Source: Sindora glabra (lineage: Eukaryota > Streptophyta > Magnoliopsida > Fabales > Fabaceae). Taken from it: DNA of 64,000 bases. Below the pieces are notes generated by a model. The model was not told the origin of the DNA. It searched no databases and saw only the letters and a list, made by a program, of their open reading frames with translations. Shown here piece after piece: positions 51,514 through 62,720 of the stretch; within the stretch, counting starts at the first letter, position 1, and the number at the start of each line of letters is the position of its first letter. The translations under genes were made by a program, and so were the position numbers. The stretch lies in the NCBI GenBank assembly GCA_020226215.1, contig CM035227.1, forward strand, positions 21,145,866 through 21,209,865, in the 5' to 3' direction.

Positions 51514-51747
51514 AATTTCAGCCACAGCCAAGATTTCATATACTACAATGGTGGAATGTTCTAATTTAAATCCTTATGTTTCTCCAGAATCGATATCACC
51601 TAACAGAGCAATCAATTTACAAATCATGGTGGCTGCAATATCTTCAACAATCAAGGTTGCATCTCACTGCAAGTAAGTTCAATTTGAAATCACCAGCCAC
51701 TAATACAAAATAAGTATCGAAGCAGCAAAGATCACATTAAAGCTTCA
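51514..51747. repeat. Direct duplication, copy 2 (about 234 bp)
   Basis: Second copy of 51167-51396. In the minus-strand frame homologous to that of copy 1, much of the reading is kept (AATMIC.LIALLGD, VVYEILAVAEIY), but a stop interrupts it. Confidence 0.9.
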
Positions 51748-52534
51748 ATTGTCAAAAATTAATAACTACATATAGAAATACCATCACAGGCTAATTGATG
51801 GTGTCGTTAGTAATAGACTGATAGTGATCATCCAATGCTATCTATCCACATTATGCGAAATGCAATCACAATAAACATTAACTAAGTGCCTGCATAATAC
51901 TAACCATTGACTTAACATACTGGGACAAAGTAGCCGAGTTATACCAGGTTTCGATCAGCTCTGGTGAAAGACTTAAAGATGAATACCTAGTAACATCTAG
52001 GTGACTGAAAGAAGCAAAATTTCACAAGATATGTTTTTGTAAGACGCATGGCCATGTAGGAAATTTTCTTTCAATCCTTTACCCACATAGTTACAAACTA
52101 TTTAACATATCATTTAAACAATCAATTTTAAATTTGTTGTAGAACAATAGAAGCACCATTGCTAATCACCATTATCTGGTATTTTAACAACAATTGGTCC
52201 ATATCTTATTGAACACAAGAACGACACAATATTTTAATCCAAACAATCAGAAAGAATTGATTGAACAGCTTAAAGGGCATCTCTATAGTCATATATGCTA
52301 TCTTTTGAGTATAACACCTGATCAACAAGTTCAGGGAATTAGGAAATGAAGAAAGGGCTCAATTTTTATCACCTAAAAAAATATAAATTATACAATGCAC
52401 GGCACGATATGAAATCATAGTTAAGAATCATGTATAACCTCATCTAAAGGTATCTCCAGTTTTCGTAGAAATAGTTGCATTTTTTCCTCTTCTTGGATTA
52501 CAAACAGATGTGCTGTTTTCTTCGTTTCTGGTTG

Positions 52535-52613
52535 ATTTTTTTTTTCCCTTTTTTTTTTTTTTTTGGGGGGGGGGGGGGGGGGGGAGGGGGAGGGGAGAGG
52601 GGGTGGAGGGGAA
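52535..52613. repeat. Poly-T/poly-G homopolymer block
   Basis: A T tract with a CCC interruption passes into 20 consecutive G and then G-rich sequence. Frames through it (poly-Pro/Lys or poly-Gly/Phe) are artefacts. It lies about 440 bp 3' of the WPP coding region. Confidence 0.92.
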
Positions 52614-53050
52614 AATTTTTCAGGTTTTGACAATCCAAAGTAACCACCATTCTCTGGTTTTTCCAATTCCACGACATCGCTTCCCTCAACTATTAAATAG
52701 ATTTTTGGAACAATCCACAAAAACCTAGCAAACCCCTAGAGAATACTGTGGTTATGGTGAATAAAAGACATTAAAGTTACTCAAAACTTAATATAAGTAA
52801 ATCAAAACAAATCAAAGACACAAGAGGCTCAAGAAAAGTATATGTAATCACCATTAGCATCACAAGGAGAAGAATTCTACAGATAGATCGAGATGTTCAC
52901 GTGAAGTATATGTAATCAAGATTAGGATAAGAAATAAACGAGTTTCTACACGTAGATCTCAGTAACAGTATATCACATAAAGCTTCAATGGGGGAATCCT
53001 AATGTACCAGATACCGTAATTCACTTCTAATCGGCAAAAGCAGCTCAGGC

Positions 53051-53506
53051 TCAAGACTCAGACTCGATCGCGGTGGCGCCATCAGTTTCTGAGGTGGTTG
53101 TCTGCGTCGCATCATTATCGACAGCAGAAGCTGAAGTGGCTCTGGCCTTAACGGTTTCGAGCATAAGCTTACTGATCTCTTTGGAATAGACCTGGAGAAT
53201 ATCAAGGCCGTCGTCCTCAACAGCGGAGCCGCCAGCGGCAACGAAAGCCTCTTCCTCGATTTTTTGGGCGGCAGCGAAGGCCTCATCGGCGGGAATAGTG
53301 CCGTAGCGCTTGGAGAGGACGGATGGAGTGGAAAGGGTCTCGGTTAAGCGTTTGATGACAGCATCGCGAGTGCGCTGGGTGGGAGGCCAAATGCTGAAAG
53401 AGACGCCACTAGTTTTGTCGAGGATAGCGGGCGGCTGAGTCTCCATTGATGGCGGTGTCAGTTCTTGCTCCGATTGCGTTGCGGATGTGATTTCTGAATC
53501 AGCCAC
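53051..53506 (-). CDS. WPP-domain protein (MFP1 attachment factor type); start codon reads GTG
   Basis: 151 codons, uninterrupted, ending in TGA. Residues 1-35 are an acidic Ser/Thr-rich leader. The WPP domain begins at residue 37 (SFSIWPPTQRTRD, with W40-P41-P42) and continues through RYGTIP, EAFAAAQKIEEEAF and ILQVYSKEISKLMLE to about residue 125. A Ser/Thr/Glu-rich tail follows. Length and order fit the small plant WPP/MAF proteins, which bind the nuclear envelope through WIT/WIP-type partners, associate with the Golgi, and share this domain with RanGAP. The codon where ATG is expected (53504-53506) is GTG, followed by the typical GCT-GAT-TCA. Either A changed to G, or the G closes an intron (cctccctttacag) and the ATG is split. 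The next in-frame ATG is residue 21 (53444-53446), which would leave the whole WPP domain. GC content is far above the surroundings. Confidence 0.9.
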   Translation of the reverse strand: MADSEITSATQSEQELTPPSMETQPPAILDKTSGVSFSIWPPTQRTRDAVIKRLTETLSTPSVLSKRYGTIPADEAFAAAQKIEEEAFVAAGGSAVEDDGLDILQVYSKEISKLMLETVKARATSASAVDNDATQTTTSETDGATAIESES

Positions 53507-53985
53507 TGTAAAGGGAGGTTGAGAGTAAGATGCCTCGGGTAGAGCTGCAGTTATGGGTCAACTTGAAAGGAAAATCCACTTCAATATTGCTGATTACTGA
53601 CTAATAGCGCGCCGCTGCGCATCTAAATTCCCAGTTACATAATATTTATTGCATAAAATTATTCAAAATAATTTTTAAATATTTTTTTTTAATTTTTGGC
53701 TTTGGCTCCATTGAAAAATATTTTATATAAAAAAATTATTTACATATATATCAATGAAAAAGTAATATATTATTTTTATTAATAGTTAAAAAATAATATA
53801 AAAAATATGATAATAAAAAGAATAATTTTTTAAATAGAAAAAATTATTTTCTATGAACTATTTATATTTAATATTAAATAAATAAAATATTTTTTCTAAT
53901 CCTAAAATTTCTAATTATATTTTATAAAAAATATCTTTTATTTACAAATGAAAATAATTACAGTTATTGTAGCATTTAGTAATAT

Positions 53986-54201
53986 GGATTTGGCTCCTCT
54001 AAAGTGCATTTTGTATTTTAGAGGGTAAAGTGCATCATCTAATCCATTAAAGAGAAAATCAAAGGAATGAATAATCATAAATTTAAAATTATTTTTTATA
54101 TATTATTTATAAAATCATAATTCATTGATTTTCTTATTAATGATTTGGATAATATACTTTACCCTTTAAAATGTATCTAACACTTTAGAAGAATTCAATC
54201 C
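53986..54201. mobile_element. MULE-type MITE with 9-bp target duplication
   Basis: This 216-bp hairpin has terminal inverted repeats of about 65 bp. Paired words include tctaaagtg / cactttaga and agagggtaaagt / actttaccctttaa. The outermost bases are GGATT and AATCC. An identical 9-bp sequence TAGTAATAT flanks it at 53977-53985 and 54202-54210, the length made by Mutator-like elements. The centre is also self-complementary. It lies about 480 bp upstream of the WPP coding region. Confidence 0.92.
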
Positions 54202-54210
54202 TAGTAATAT

Positions 54211-55621
54211 AAATGAATGGATCACATACATTTTTATAGGTCTCTCATTGATCTTAATCTATCATAAATTTTTTATAAAAATATATAATTGTATCCTTAA
54301 AATTATGAAATGCTAGAAAACTATTCTTAATTCATATAAAATTATAATTTCATCGTTAAAAAATTATTAGTACAAATAATTTTGCCTCTTTATATAATAA
54401 TTTAGAGATAAAATTATTTGTATAAATTTGTATAAAAAATAAAATTATTCATAAAAAATATTATTTAAAGTTAAAATTGTAGTTTTATATAATTTAAGGA
54501 TTATTTTAGTAGTACTTTATAATTTTAAAGACAAAACTATTAATTTTATCTAAATTTGCTAGATGACTTTTGACTTTTTGATTAGTATGCAATTTATGAA
54601 AATATAGGGAGTTCATTCATTTGAATAAATGGATACAATAATTATAGTTATAATTGGTACAATAACTTAAATAATTTCATGTATTACGTGTCATATTTTA
54701 GAATTTTTCTACAGGGTGTTTTTCCTTTCTATTTTTATATTTTTTCCACATTCTAGAATTTATAATAAAATCTGTAATTTAAATTAAGGTAAATCACACT
54801 CACTCTTAAAATTCAACTTAATTATATTCACAGTTTTTTATCTTCAAAAATATATATTTAGCCTTTATTTTTTTAAAATTAAAGGAGCTCGGTGTATATT
54901 TAAAACAATATTTTAAAAATTAAATTGGTCAATGAACAAGAAGCAAAGGTGATTCAAAGTTTAATAATTTGATCCAGGCTAAATCAAAATTCAACTAAAA
55001 TTAAATTATCATGAAATATAACTTACATAAATAAAATATGAAAATATTTTAAATATTTAAATAATTTCATATACTAAAGTTTATAATTTAAATTATCGAG
55101 AAATAAATATTGAATCATATTTCTTGTTTTGTAATTTTTATTTATAAACATAAGGTAATTTTCAATAATATGAGACATTGAATTTTAAATATGTATTTAA
55201 TATTAAGCAAAAATAATATTATTTTTTTAAGTAGTAGTAAATTTTTATAAAAAAAATTAACTAATTGAATTGTGCAAATCATAACTAGTTTATATAGTAT
55301 AACCAATTTTTCACTAGTTCATCAGTTTTCTAACTAATTTTTAGAAAGTTAATTTTAAAGGTTAATCAAACTAATCATAATTGGTTCATGAAATTTTTTA
55401 GTTGAATTAGATCATTCAATTTGATTTGTTAAATATTAGTTTAAAATAAAAAGAAATGAAAGGTTAGTGTGTATGAAAGATAGAATTGATATATATATTC
55501 AAAAATAAAAGAGATATAAGTATAATTACATTAAATCTCAAAAGAAGTAAGTGTAATTTATCCTAAAAATTAAATATTTGTTCATGAAAGTTTTGTAGTG
55601 ATAGAATGAGTATATAATGAG
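54211..55621. other. AT-rich intergenic DNA
   Basis: No gene is seen. The part at 55260-55450 has short inverted words (aactagttt, ttggttcatga) that could be an old MITE, but no ends were found. Confidence 0.45.
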
Positions 55622-56006
55622 TAAGGGTAAAAGTAGGTTAGGTTCCTTATCAAAGGTTAATGGCATAGCCTACTTTCAGCCTAATTTAATCCTAACTTTT
55701 TTTATCTAAATAGTTCAGGTTAAAAAGATAAATAAACTTATTTAGATAAATATGTTATGCCTATTAGACTAGTTTGTAAGCCTATCAAACTAGTTTATTT
55801 AAATAATTAGTATATTTGTATATAAATAAATTATATTGTACTGTAAAGGTGTTAAAATTCTGATCATAAAAATTATTAGATTCAAAACTTTTAATCATAT
55901 CGATTAAAAAATGAATAGTTATAATTGAATAATTTCAATTTAACAATTTCAAAACTTATTACATCATTCCAAGTTTCAAAATTCTAAAATACCATAACAA
56001 GCACCT

Positions 56007-56054
<48 letters not shown>

Positions 56055-56280
56055 TAATGTCATATACAATATATGCACATTTATAAAATATAAATATATA
56101 TAATATTAATAAAATTCTAATAGAGATATAGATCTAATATATTATTGGTTTATTAAAGCTTATACCTGTTAGTGCATTTGAAAATTTATTTATATAACTA
56201 AATTTTAAAATAGGTTAATAACATAGATTAGGTTTTTTAAATAAGCCTGAACAACTTCAAATTTTAATTTCATATAAGTT
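55622..56280. mobile_element. hAT-like element fragment
   Basis: Begins taagggtaaaagtaggttagg and has agcctac/aagcctat subterminal words of the local hAT-like family. It includes a (TAA)n microsatellite at 56010-56054. The right end appears cut where the next element starts at 56281. Confidence 0.4.
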
Positions 56281-57036
56281 TAGGGATGGAAATAAATCAG
56301 ACCGTTTATAAGTAGTTTATAATTTAGCTCATTAAACACTTAACTTGACTTGTTTATTTAATGAAACAAACTAACCTGAAGTTAATATATTAATTTTTTA
56401 ATTAAACAAGTATAACTTATTTAATTTTAGACTTAGCTTATTAACTTATTAAAATAGCTTATTTAACCAATATTTACTTTAATTTAATTTACTTTAATTA
56501 ATTGACTAACTGCATTATAATTATTACTATTTTTTATCATTATACCTTCTTTTTTTTTTTCAATTCAGTTGTTTATATTCTAAAATTTTAAAATTTTTAA
56601 ATGATAAATTTATATTATTATATCATTTAATCTTTTCATTTTAAATAAATATGATTATAGTTTATTTTGTTAAATTATTAAAACTTTTATAAAAATGAAG
56701 ATAAAAATTTATTTAATGCCTTATTTATTTTATAAAATCATTATTCTTTTTTAACTAATAAACCTATTTATGATATAATTACTTATGTTTATAAATATAT
56801 TAATAATCCATTTATATTTTAAAAATTAAACTAGGCCAACAAATCAAACCAAATTTCTTAGCTCTTATAAATAAGTTAGATCAAAGTAAAATTTTGACTT
56901 ATAAACAAATTATAAAATAAGCTAACAATTTTTAAAATAGACATGATTTATTTATATTAATGCTTAATTTATTTCCACTTCAAGCCAATAATTTATAAAA
57001 TAAAGCCTAATCCAATCTATTCTATTTCCATTTCTA
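56281..57036. mobile_element. Non-autonomous hAT-like element (0.76 kb)
   Basis: Left end tagggatggaaataaatcag; right end read inward tagaaatggaaatagaatag. Both ends match the family consensus. No target duplication was seen (flanks tataagtt and acgggagg). It may be nested in or abutting the fragment at 55622. Confidence 0.5.
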
Positions 57037-58179
57037 ACGGGAGGGTGGGGTCATTATTGAGTAAAAACGTTCTCATTGATCGATGGGATTACGCTCAAAA
57101 ATTGTTAACTTAATTCAGCGTATGACTCATCTACATGAAAATTGAACTAAAAAAAAAAAAACCACCGTAAAAATTGAATTCAAAAATTAGTTTATTTAAC
57201 TAAACAAGCTGAAACAATTTTTGTTTCAACTTATTTAATTTCCAAATGGTTCGGTTATATTTACAAGTTATTTATTTATTAATATAATATGATTGAAATT
57301 TTAAATTTTTATTTTTAATATAATATTTAATTATATTTAAAATTTTGTTAAATATTATAACTTTATTAAAAGATAGTCATTTTATTAAATTCCAATTAAA
57401 TTTAAATTGAACTTAAATCAAAATTGAACTCGTTAAATTTTAAAAAATTATTAATTAACAATATATTAAATTGTGTTAAGATTTTATTTGAGTTTTACAA
57501 CGTTTGGTAGAGTCAAATTCTGAACCAATATATTAGTATTAATTTGATATATGGCTTATGTAACAGCTACTGTAATTTTGAAGAATGATAATTATGTTTT
57601 AGTTACAATTTTTTTAGGCAATCGTTACCACTTCTTTTAAATATTTTTAAAGTTAAAATTTTTAAATAAATAATTGGAAAAAAAATAGACCCAAGAAATA
57701 CTGAAGGCTCTACATTTATGCAACTTACGTATTTTCTACTTTCAAATATATAAATTTATCTCTTTTAATATATTTCACGTTGAGAAAAAAAAATAAAACT
57801 AATTGTATATGTTATCGGTTACTTAAGTAATAATTTATGATTGAAAAGAAATACTCATTTTGAAAAAAATAACAGAAATCATCACGTCAGTATTATCCAT
57901 TTATTCTGCTTGAATCGAGCAAATATTCTTGTCTGTACTAGTATATGCTCAATTACATAAAAAATTTCAAGTTTATTTGACTCGACTACCCTTGTACCTT
58001 GTAACAGTCATTAGATATTAATCAGTCAACGGTTAACAAATTAATCCTAATTATTAATGAAAATTGGCCCATGTTTAATTAAAAAAATAGTACAAGACCA
58101 TATAATTAGCATAACGGCATCAGTTATGATTTTTTGTAACCAAACGGTTGAAGCAAAAGAAAAAAAAAGCTCAATTTAA
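57037..58179. other. AT-rich intergenic DNA
   Basis: No gene, RNA or element is recognised. Confidence 0.5.
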
Positions 58180-58565
58180 TTTGTTGGTCGGATGCAAGTA
58201 TTGATATTCTTAAATGAAGGAGACCAAATTGATCTATATGTGCTCTAAAATGAGAGCAACAACTAGGAGTCCAAATAGATCATGTTGCTTATTAGGAATA
58301 GATGACCTAACATATTTAAAGTTTAATTTAGTCTGATTTATTTATTTAAATAAAACAAGCTTATGCTAATAAATTTGTTGGTCAGATGCAAGTATTGATC
58401 TTAAATGAAGGAAACCGAATTGATCTAGATGTGCTCTAAAATGAGAGCAATAGCAGGTTTATAAATAGATCAGGTTGTTTATTAGAAATCTATAATCTAA
58501 CCTATTTAAAGTCTAGTTTAACTTAATCTATTTATCTAACTAAAACAGACTTAAGCTAATAAATT
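58180..58565. repeat. Tandem duplication (194-bp unit) across a transposon junction
   Basis: Copies at 58180-58373 and 58374-58565. Each contains the same flanking DNA (tttgttggtc, gatgcaagtattgat, tgtgctctaaaatgagagca) followed by the first 110-120 bp of the hAT-like element. Only the second copy continues into the complete element. Confidence 0.88.
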
Positions 58566-58979
58566 AATTTATTTATATAAGTAAGCTAAATTTTTTTCTT
58601 TAAGTTTAATTTATAGGCCTATTAAGTCGGCCTATTTAATTATCAATATATTTATAAATAATACAATATTATATATTATACATACAAATAATACAAATAT
58701 TTTAATACATATATATATGTATATAAGTCTAATTAATTAGACCATTGGATAATTTCAGGTCTTAAGAAAATTTTAGCTTATTGATAAATTTGAAAACTTA
58801 TTTATATAAAAAGGCTTTTAAGGAGGTTAATAGGCCTAGTCAAACTTCTTTAATAGGCCAAGCCAAACTTAAATTTTAACCTTATACGAGCTAACAGGCC
58901 AAGTTCAAGCCAATAATTTAGAAAATAGGTCTGGCTTATTTAGGGTAAAGTCCAGGTTAACCTAATTTATTTCCACCCA
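58453..58979. mobile_element. Non-autonomous hAT-like element (527 bp) with 8-bp target duplication
   Basis: Left end caggtttataaatagatcag; right end read inward tgggtggaaataaattaggt. A perfect 8-bp duplication AGCAATAG lies at 58445-58452 and 58980-58987. The interior is rich in aggccta and agctaat words. No frame is present. It is the best-delimited member of the local family. Confidence 0.82.
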
Positions 58980-58987
58980 AGCAATAG

Positions 58988-61796
58988 CATCATTTAATTT
59001 AAGGCCTCTCTTTGCATTTTGTTCCGCCTAAAACCCCTTTACAACTTTAGTCCCTCATTTCAATCTTAGTTCCTTCTCTAAGCCTTAATCCTAATAGAGA
59101 TCATTTGCTTTCATTGTCAACTTTTAACCCACCAACTAACCTTTCATTGCCATTACTTACAAGAAACTAATCAAAATTACCCTTTTCACAATGTCAATCT
59201 TTATTAAAGTCAACCAATCAGTTCACCAAGTCATATAATCTCTGCAAGGTAATATTTATCACTTTTATTCTATTTTGTCTTTGGCACACAATTCTATTAG
59301 AGGTGGAAGCATGCCTGATAGAAGTGGAACAAGTGGTTCTATTAAAATAGGGAACACCATAGAGCTTATGACAGTTGATTAACTTTTAATAGATGTTGTA
59401 GAGTTGCAATTGTAAGACCTTCAGATAGGAAGTAAATAAATTTTAATACATAAGCAAAATTGACTTCAATCTGCTATTGGTTAGCAAAGTTTTTTGGCAA
59501 ATGTTGGCCATTAAATAAATAGCATGCCATAAGTACAATTTGTGGTAGAAAATAGGAAAATTATAATTGCACAATAGTATCTTTTAGATTTTGGTATAGT
59601 TTTCTACCTTATTTCTTTGGTGTAAATACTCCAATTAGTACAAAATAGAGATTGAAGACAAGACACAACCTCTGCCTTTTGATTTTATGAATTCTAGAGC
59701 TTTGGACTATAGAAGTGGAACAATTTTTTACATTCTTGACGTTCATATTGCATAAAGTATTGTTAGAAAGTACAAACTAATGATTGACATCATCAATTTT
59801 GTTTAGAACTTGAAGAATTTTCTTTATGTTGAATGCTTGTCAAATGTTAAAGGTTATGAACTGATTATGCATGTTTATTTTAATTACTAGTTAAGGCATT
59901 ATTTTATGTTGTTTCATTATAGATGCATAACTATTTCTATCAAATATTAGCTATATTGCAAATTGCAAAGCCTCTTTGAATTCTTATATTATTAGCATTC
60001 AATATAAGGTGTTTTTCTATTGTATTATTAACAAGTGTTACAATTGATCTTTGTAGGCCTTCTGACCCTTAATTTTAAATGTTAAACATGCTTTAGACTA
60101 GTTTTTTTTTAGGAGGAAACGCAACCAATTTGACCCAAAAATCAATTTTATGGTTTATTTATGGTCACTTGCTTAATCGAACCAAATTGTTTAAAACCAA
60201 TTGGACCTACCTTAAGCAGTTTCAGTTGATTTTAGGCAAGTTTAGTTGAAGATGAGTCGCTTCAATAAATACTCAACCATTCTTGATCGGATAACCAATA
60301 ATCCCTATAATTGGCTATTACCAAATCGTAGCTAGACCTAGTTATGATCTCTATTTGTTCCACAACTTCCACTAAATAGGTAATTGCATTTTTATTTTTT
60401 AAGTAAAAATTTAAGATAGAATATAATGCTTTATTCCAATATTAAAAGCATGTTATTGACCTCTTTAAAAGCTTACAATGATACTTATAAATCACTTAAC
60501 TTATTGAAATCACTAATAGTAAAAATTGAATATGAAACATAAATAGTTGAAGACATAAAACCTTATCGGTTAAGCCAACTTAAAGGCTTACAATGGTGAT
60601 TGCACTTCTCTAAAATATAAAATATATTTTAAAGATAAAATATAATATCAAAACTTTTAAAAAGAAAATTAAAATTTCAAATTTTTGTAAATAATAATAA
60701 ATGAAAAATAATTTTAAAATTTATAATTATTTATTCTTTTAATTTTTTTATAAAAATTATAATATTATACTTTACCTCTTGAAAAAAAAAGGACAAGAGG
60801 ATAGTAGATCTAATCTTTACTTGCTCACTAACAAAAATTTCGCCCAACTTCATTGCAAACTATAAAGAAAGTGACAAAACAAAACTTAGACCGATAAACA
60901 TACACATAAACTACATATATCATGAATTTTCTATAAAATCTTTTTGTAAGTTTCCTAATAAAATAAAGAAAAATTTTATATAATTAAAATTTTATGATAG
61001 TAATTTTTAAACCTAAGTATAAGAATTTAAAAGGATTATATCCCCAATTAACACACTATTCACATACTGATCAATAAGGTTTTTTGTTGGTAAATGTTTA
61101 ATTTCTAATATCCTTTACCATCAATAAAGAGAGGATATCTATTCATAAATTGCACTTTTTACTGTATAAATTGATAAAAAAAAACTTATTTATATATGAA
61201 AATTTTAAAATAATTATAATGAATTTGACAAGCAATTATAAAAACATGTCTTTAGGCTTTGGATTGATAAATTATTTTTATGGCACATTGGTCTCCAACT
61301 TTTTGATGGAATTATTGGTCAAGACTAGGTTAGTAATAAAAGGATAACACAACCCAAATCTAATATTAGGTTGGATGAATAAGAATGACCAGGAAAAATG
61401 GAAATAGAAATATAAAATAGATTGTGATTTGCAGTAAGGTGGTCCAAATTTTATTTTTTAAATTCATTTTTATTATAAGCTTATGTAGATAAATTCACAT
61501 AAATCAAGACCACGTGAGCTTGTTCATGGATCCTTGTGAACTTATTTAATTTTTTTATTTTTTAATAATTTTTTAAATATTTAAAAAAAATTAATTCAAT
61601 CCATTTCTTCATTTAATATGCAATAACTTAATATAATTTTTTTAAATATATTTGATTAACTCATTACATAAAATAAAAAAAATCTAATTAGTTAATTACA
61701 ATTTATAAAAAAATAAAATTTTTAATTTAACTCAATTCAATATTTCATTGAAACATGTTTTCCTCGACATCTAGGGTTCCATATTTATTCCTTGCA
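58988..61796. other. Intergenic DNA
   Basis: No supportable gene. The words agaagtggaac / gttccacaacttcc at 59310 and 60350 form a weak inverted pair about 1 kb apart that might mark an old element. The frame at 61150-61347 has no domain. Confidence 0.45.
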
Positions 61797-62720
61797 TATG
61801 TGCTTTTAATAGTTTAATCATTTTTAATAATTAAAAAAATATGTGGATTACCTATGGTCCCGTAATCCTAACTAATTTTACTTATGTAAGGCTTGAGCTT
61901 ACCTTAGGCTTATGTGAGTAAGCCCATGCCTTACCCACCTAATTTTATATGCTTGAATAGAAATCATAATATTATGTTATCTCATTCTTCTTTATTTTTG
62001 TTTGAGATTTTTTTTAATGAAGGGGTAAAGTAGAAAAAAAAAAAAAGACCTTGCACTCTTAGCATGCATGGATAGTTACTCTAATCTAAAATTAAATAAT
62101 TTAAGTCTTTTAGGTGTACATTTAAGATTATGAACCCTTTCTAATTATATATGGTAAGGCAATTAATGCAAGCATTTCCTTCTTTTTAAGTAGGAAAATT
62201 TTTAATTGTTTAATCATTTTTAATAATTAAAAAATATACAAATTACCTAAAACCCCTTAATCTTGACTAATTTTACCTATTTAGAGTTTAGGCTTACCTT
62301 AAGCTTATGTGGGTAAGCCCATGCCTTGCCTAAAGTAATTATACATGAGATAGTTGCATATGCACTTTTAATGGTTTAATCATTTTTAATAATTAAAAAA
62401 TATATAAATTACTTATGATCTCATGATCCCGATTAATTTTACTCATTTAGGGCTCGAAATTACTTCAACCCACCTAATTTTTTATGCTTGAAAAGAAATC
62501 ATAATATTATGTTATCTTATTCTCTTTTATTTTTATTTGAGATTTTTTTTAAGGGTTAAAGTGAAAAAAAAAGACCTTACATTCTAAGCATGCATGGGAT
62601 AGTTACTCCAATCTAATTTAAGTCTATTAGGTGTCTATTTAGGATTGTGAGCCCCAAGTCATGTTTCTAAGTATATATAATAAGGCAGTTATTGCTAGCA
62701 TTCCCTTCTTTCTAAGTAGG
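61797..62720. repeat. Three tandem copies of a 350-400 bp unit, the middle one partial
   Basis: Copy A 61797-62200, partial copy B 62207-62335, copy C 62356-62720. Shared words: gtttaatcatttttaataat, cccatgcctt, aatcataatattatgttatc, gcatgcatgg, atagttactc, cttctttntaagtagg. No coding frame. Confidence 0.88.

Larger units (their letters stand above)
50907..53050. other. Intergenic DNA downstream of the WPP gene
   Basis: Contains a (TC)n run at 51039-51062, a duplicated pair (51167-51396 and 51514-51747) and a T/G homopolymer block (52535-52613). The part nearest 53050 is probably the WPP gene's 3' UTR. No further gene is supported. Confidence 0.5.

Noticed and set aside
52421..52728. Pro/Lys- or Gly/Phe-rich frames on both strands
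   Set aside because: They translate the poly-T/poly-G block.
52999..53286. 95-codon minus frame overlapping the WPP gene
   Set aside because: Shifted-frame shadow of the GC-rich WPP coding region.
61797..62720. CRISPR-like spaced repeats
   Set aside because: Units are long, diverged, tandem and in a plant genome; there are no short identical repeats with unique spacers and no cas genes.
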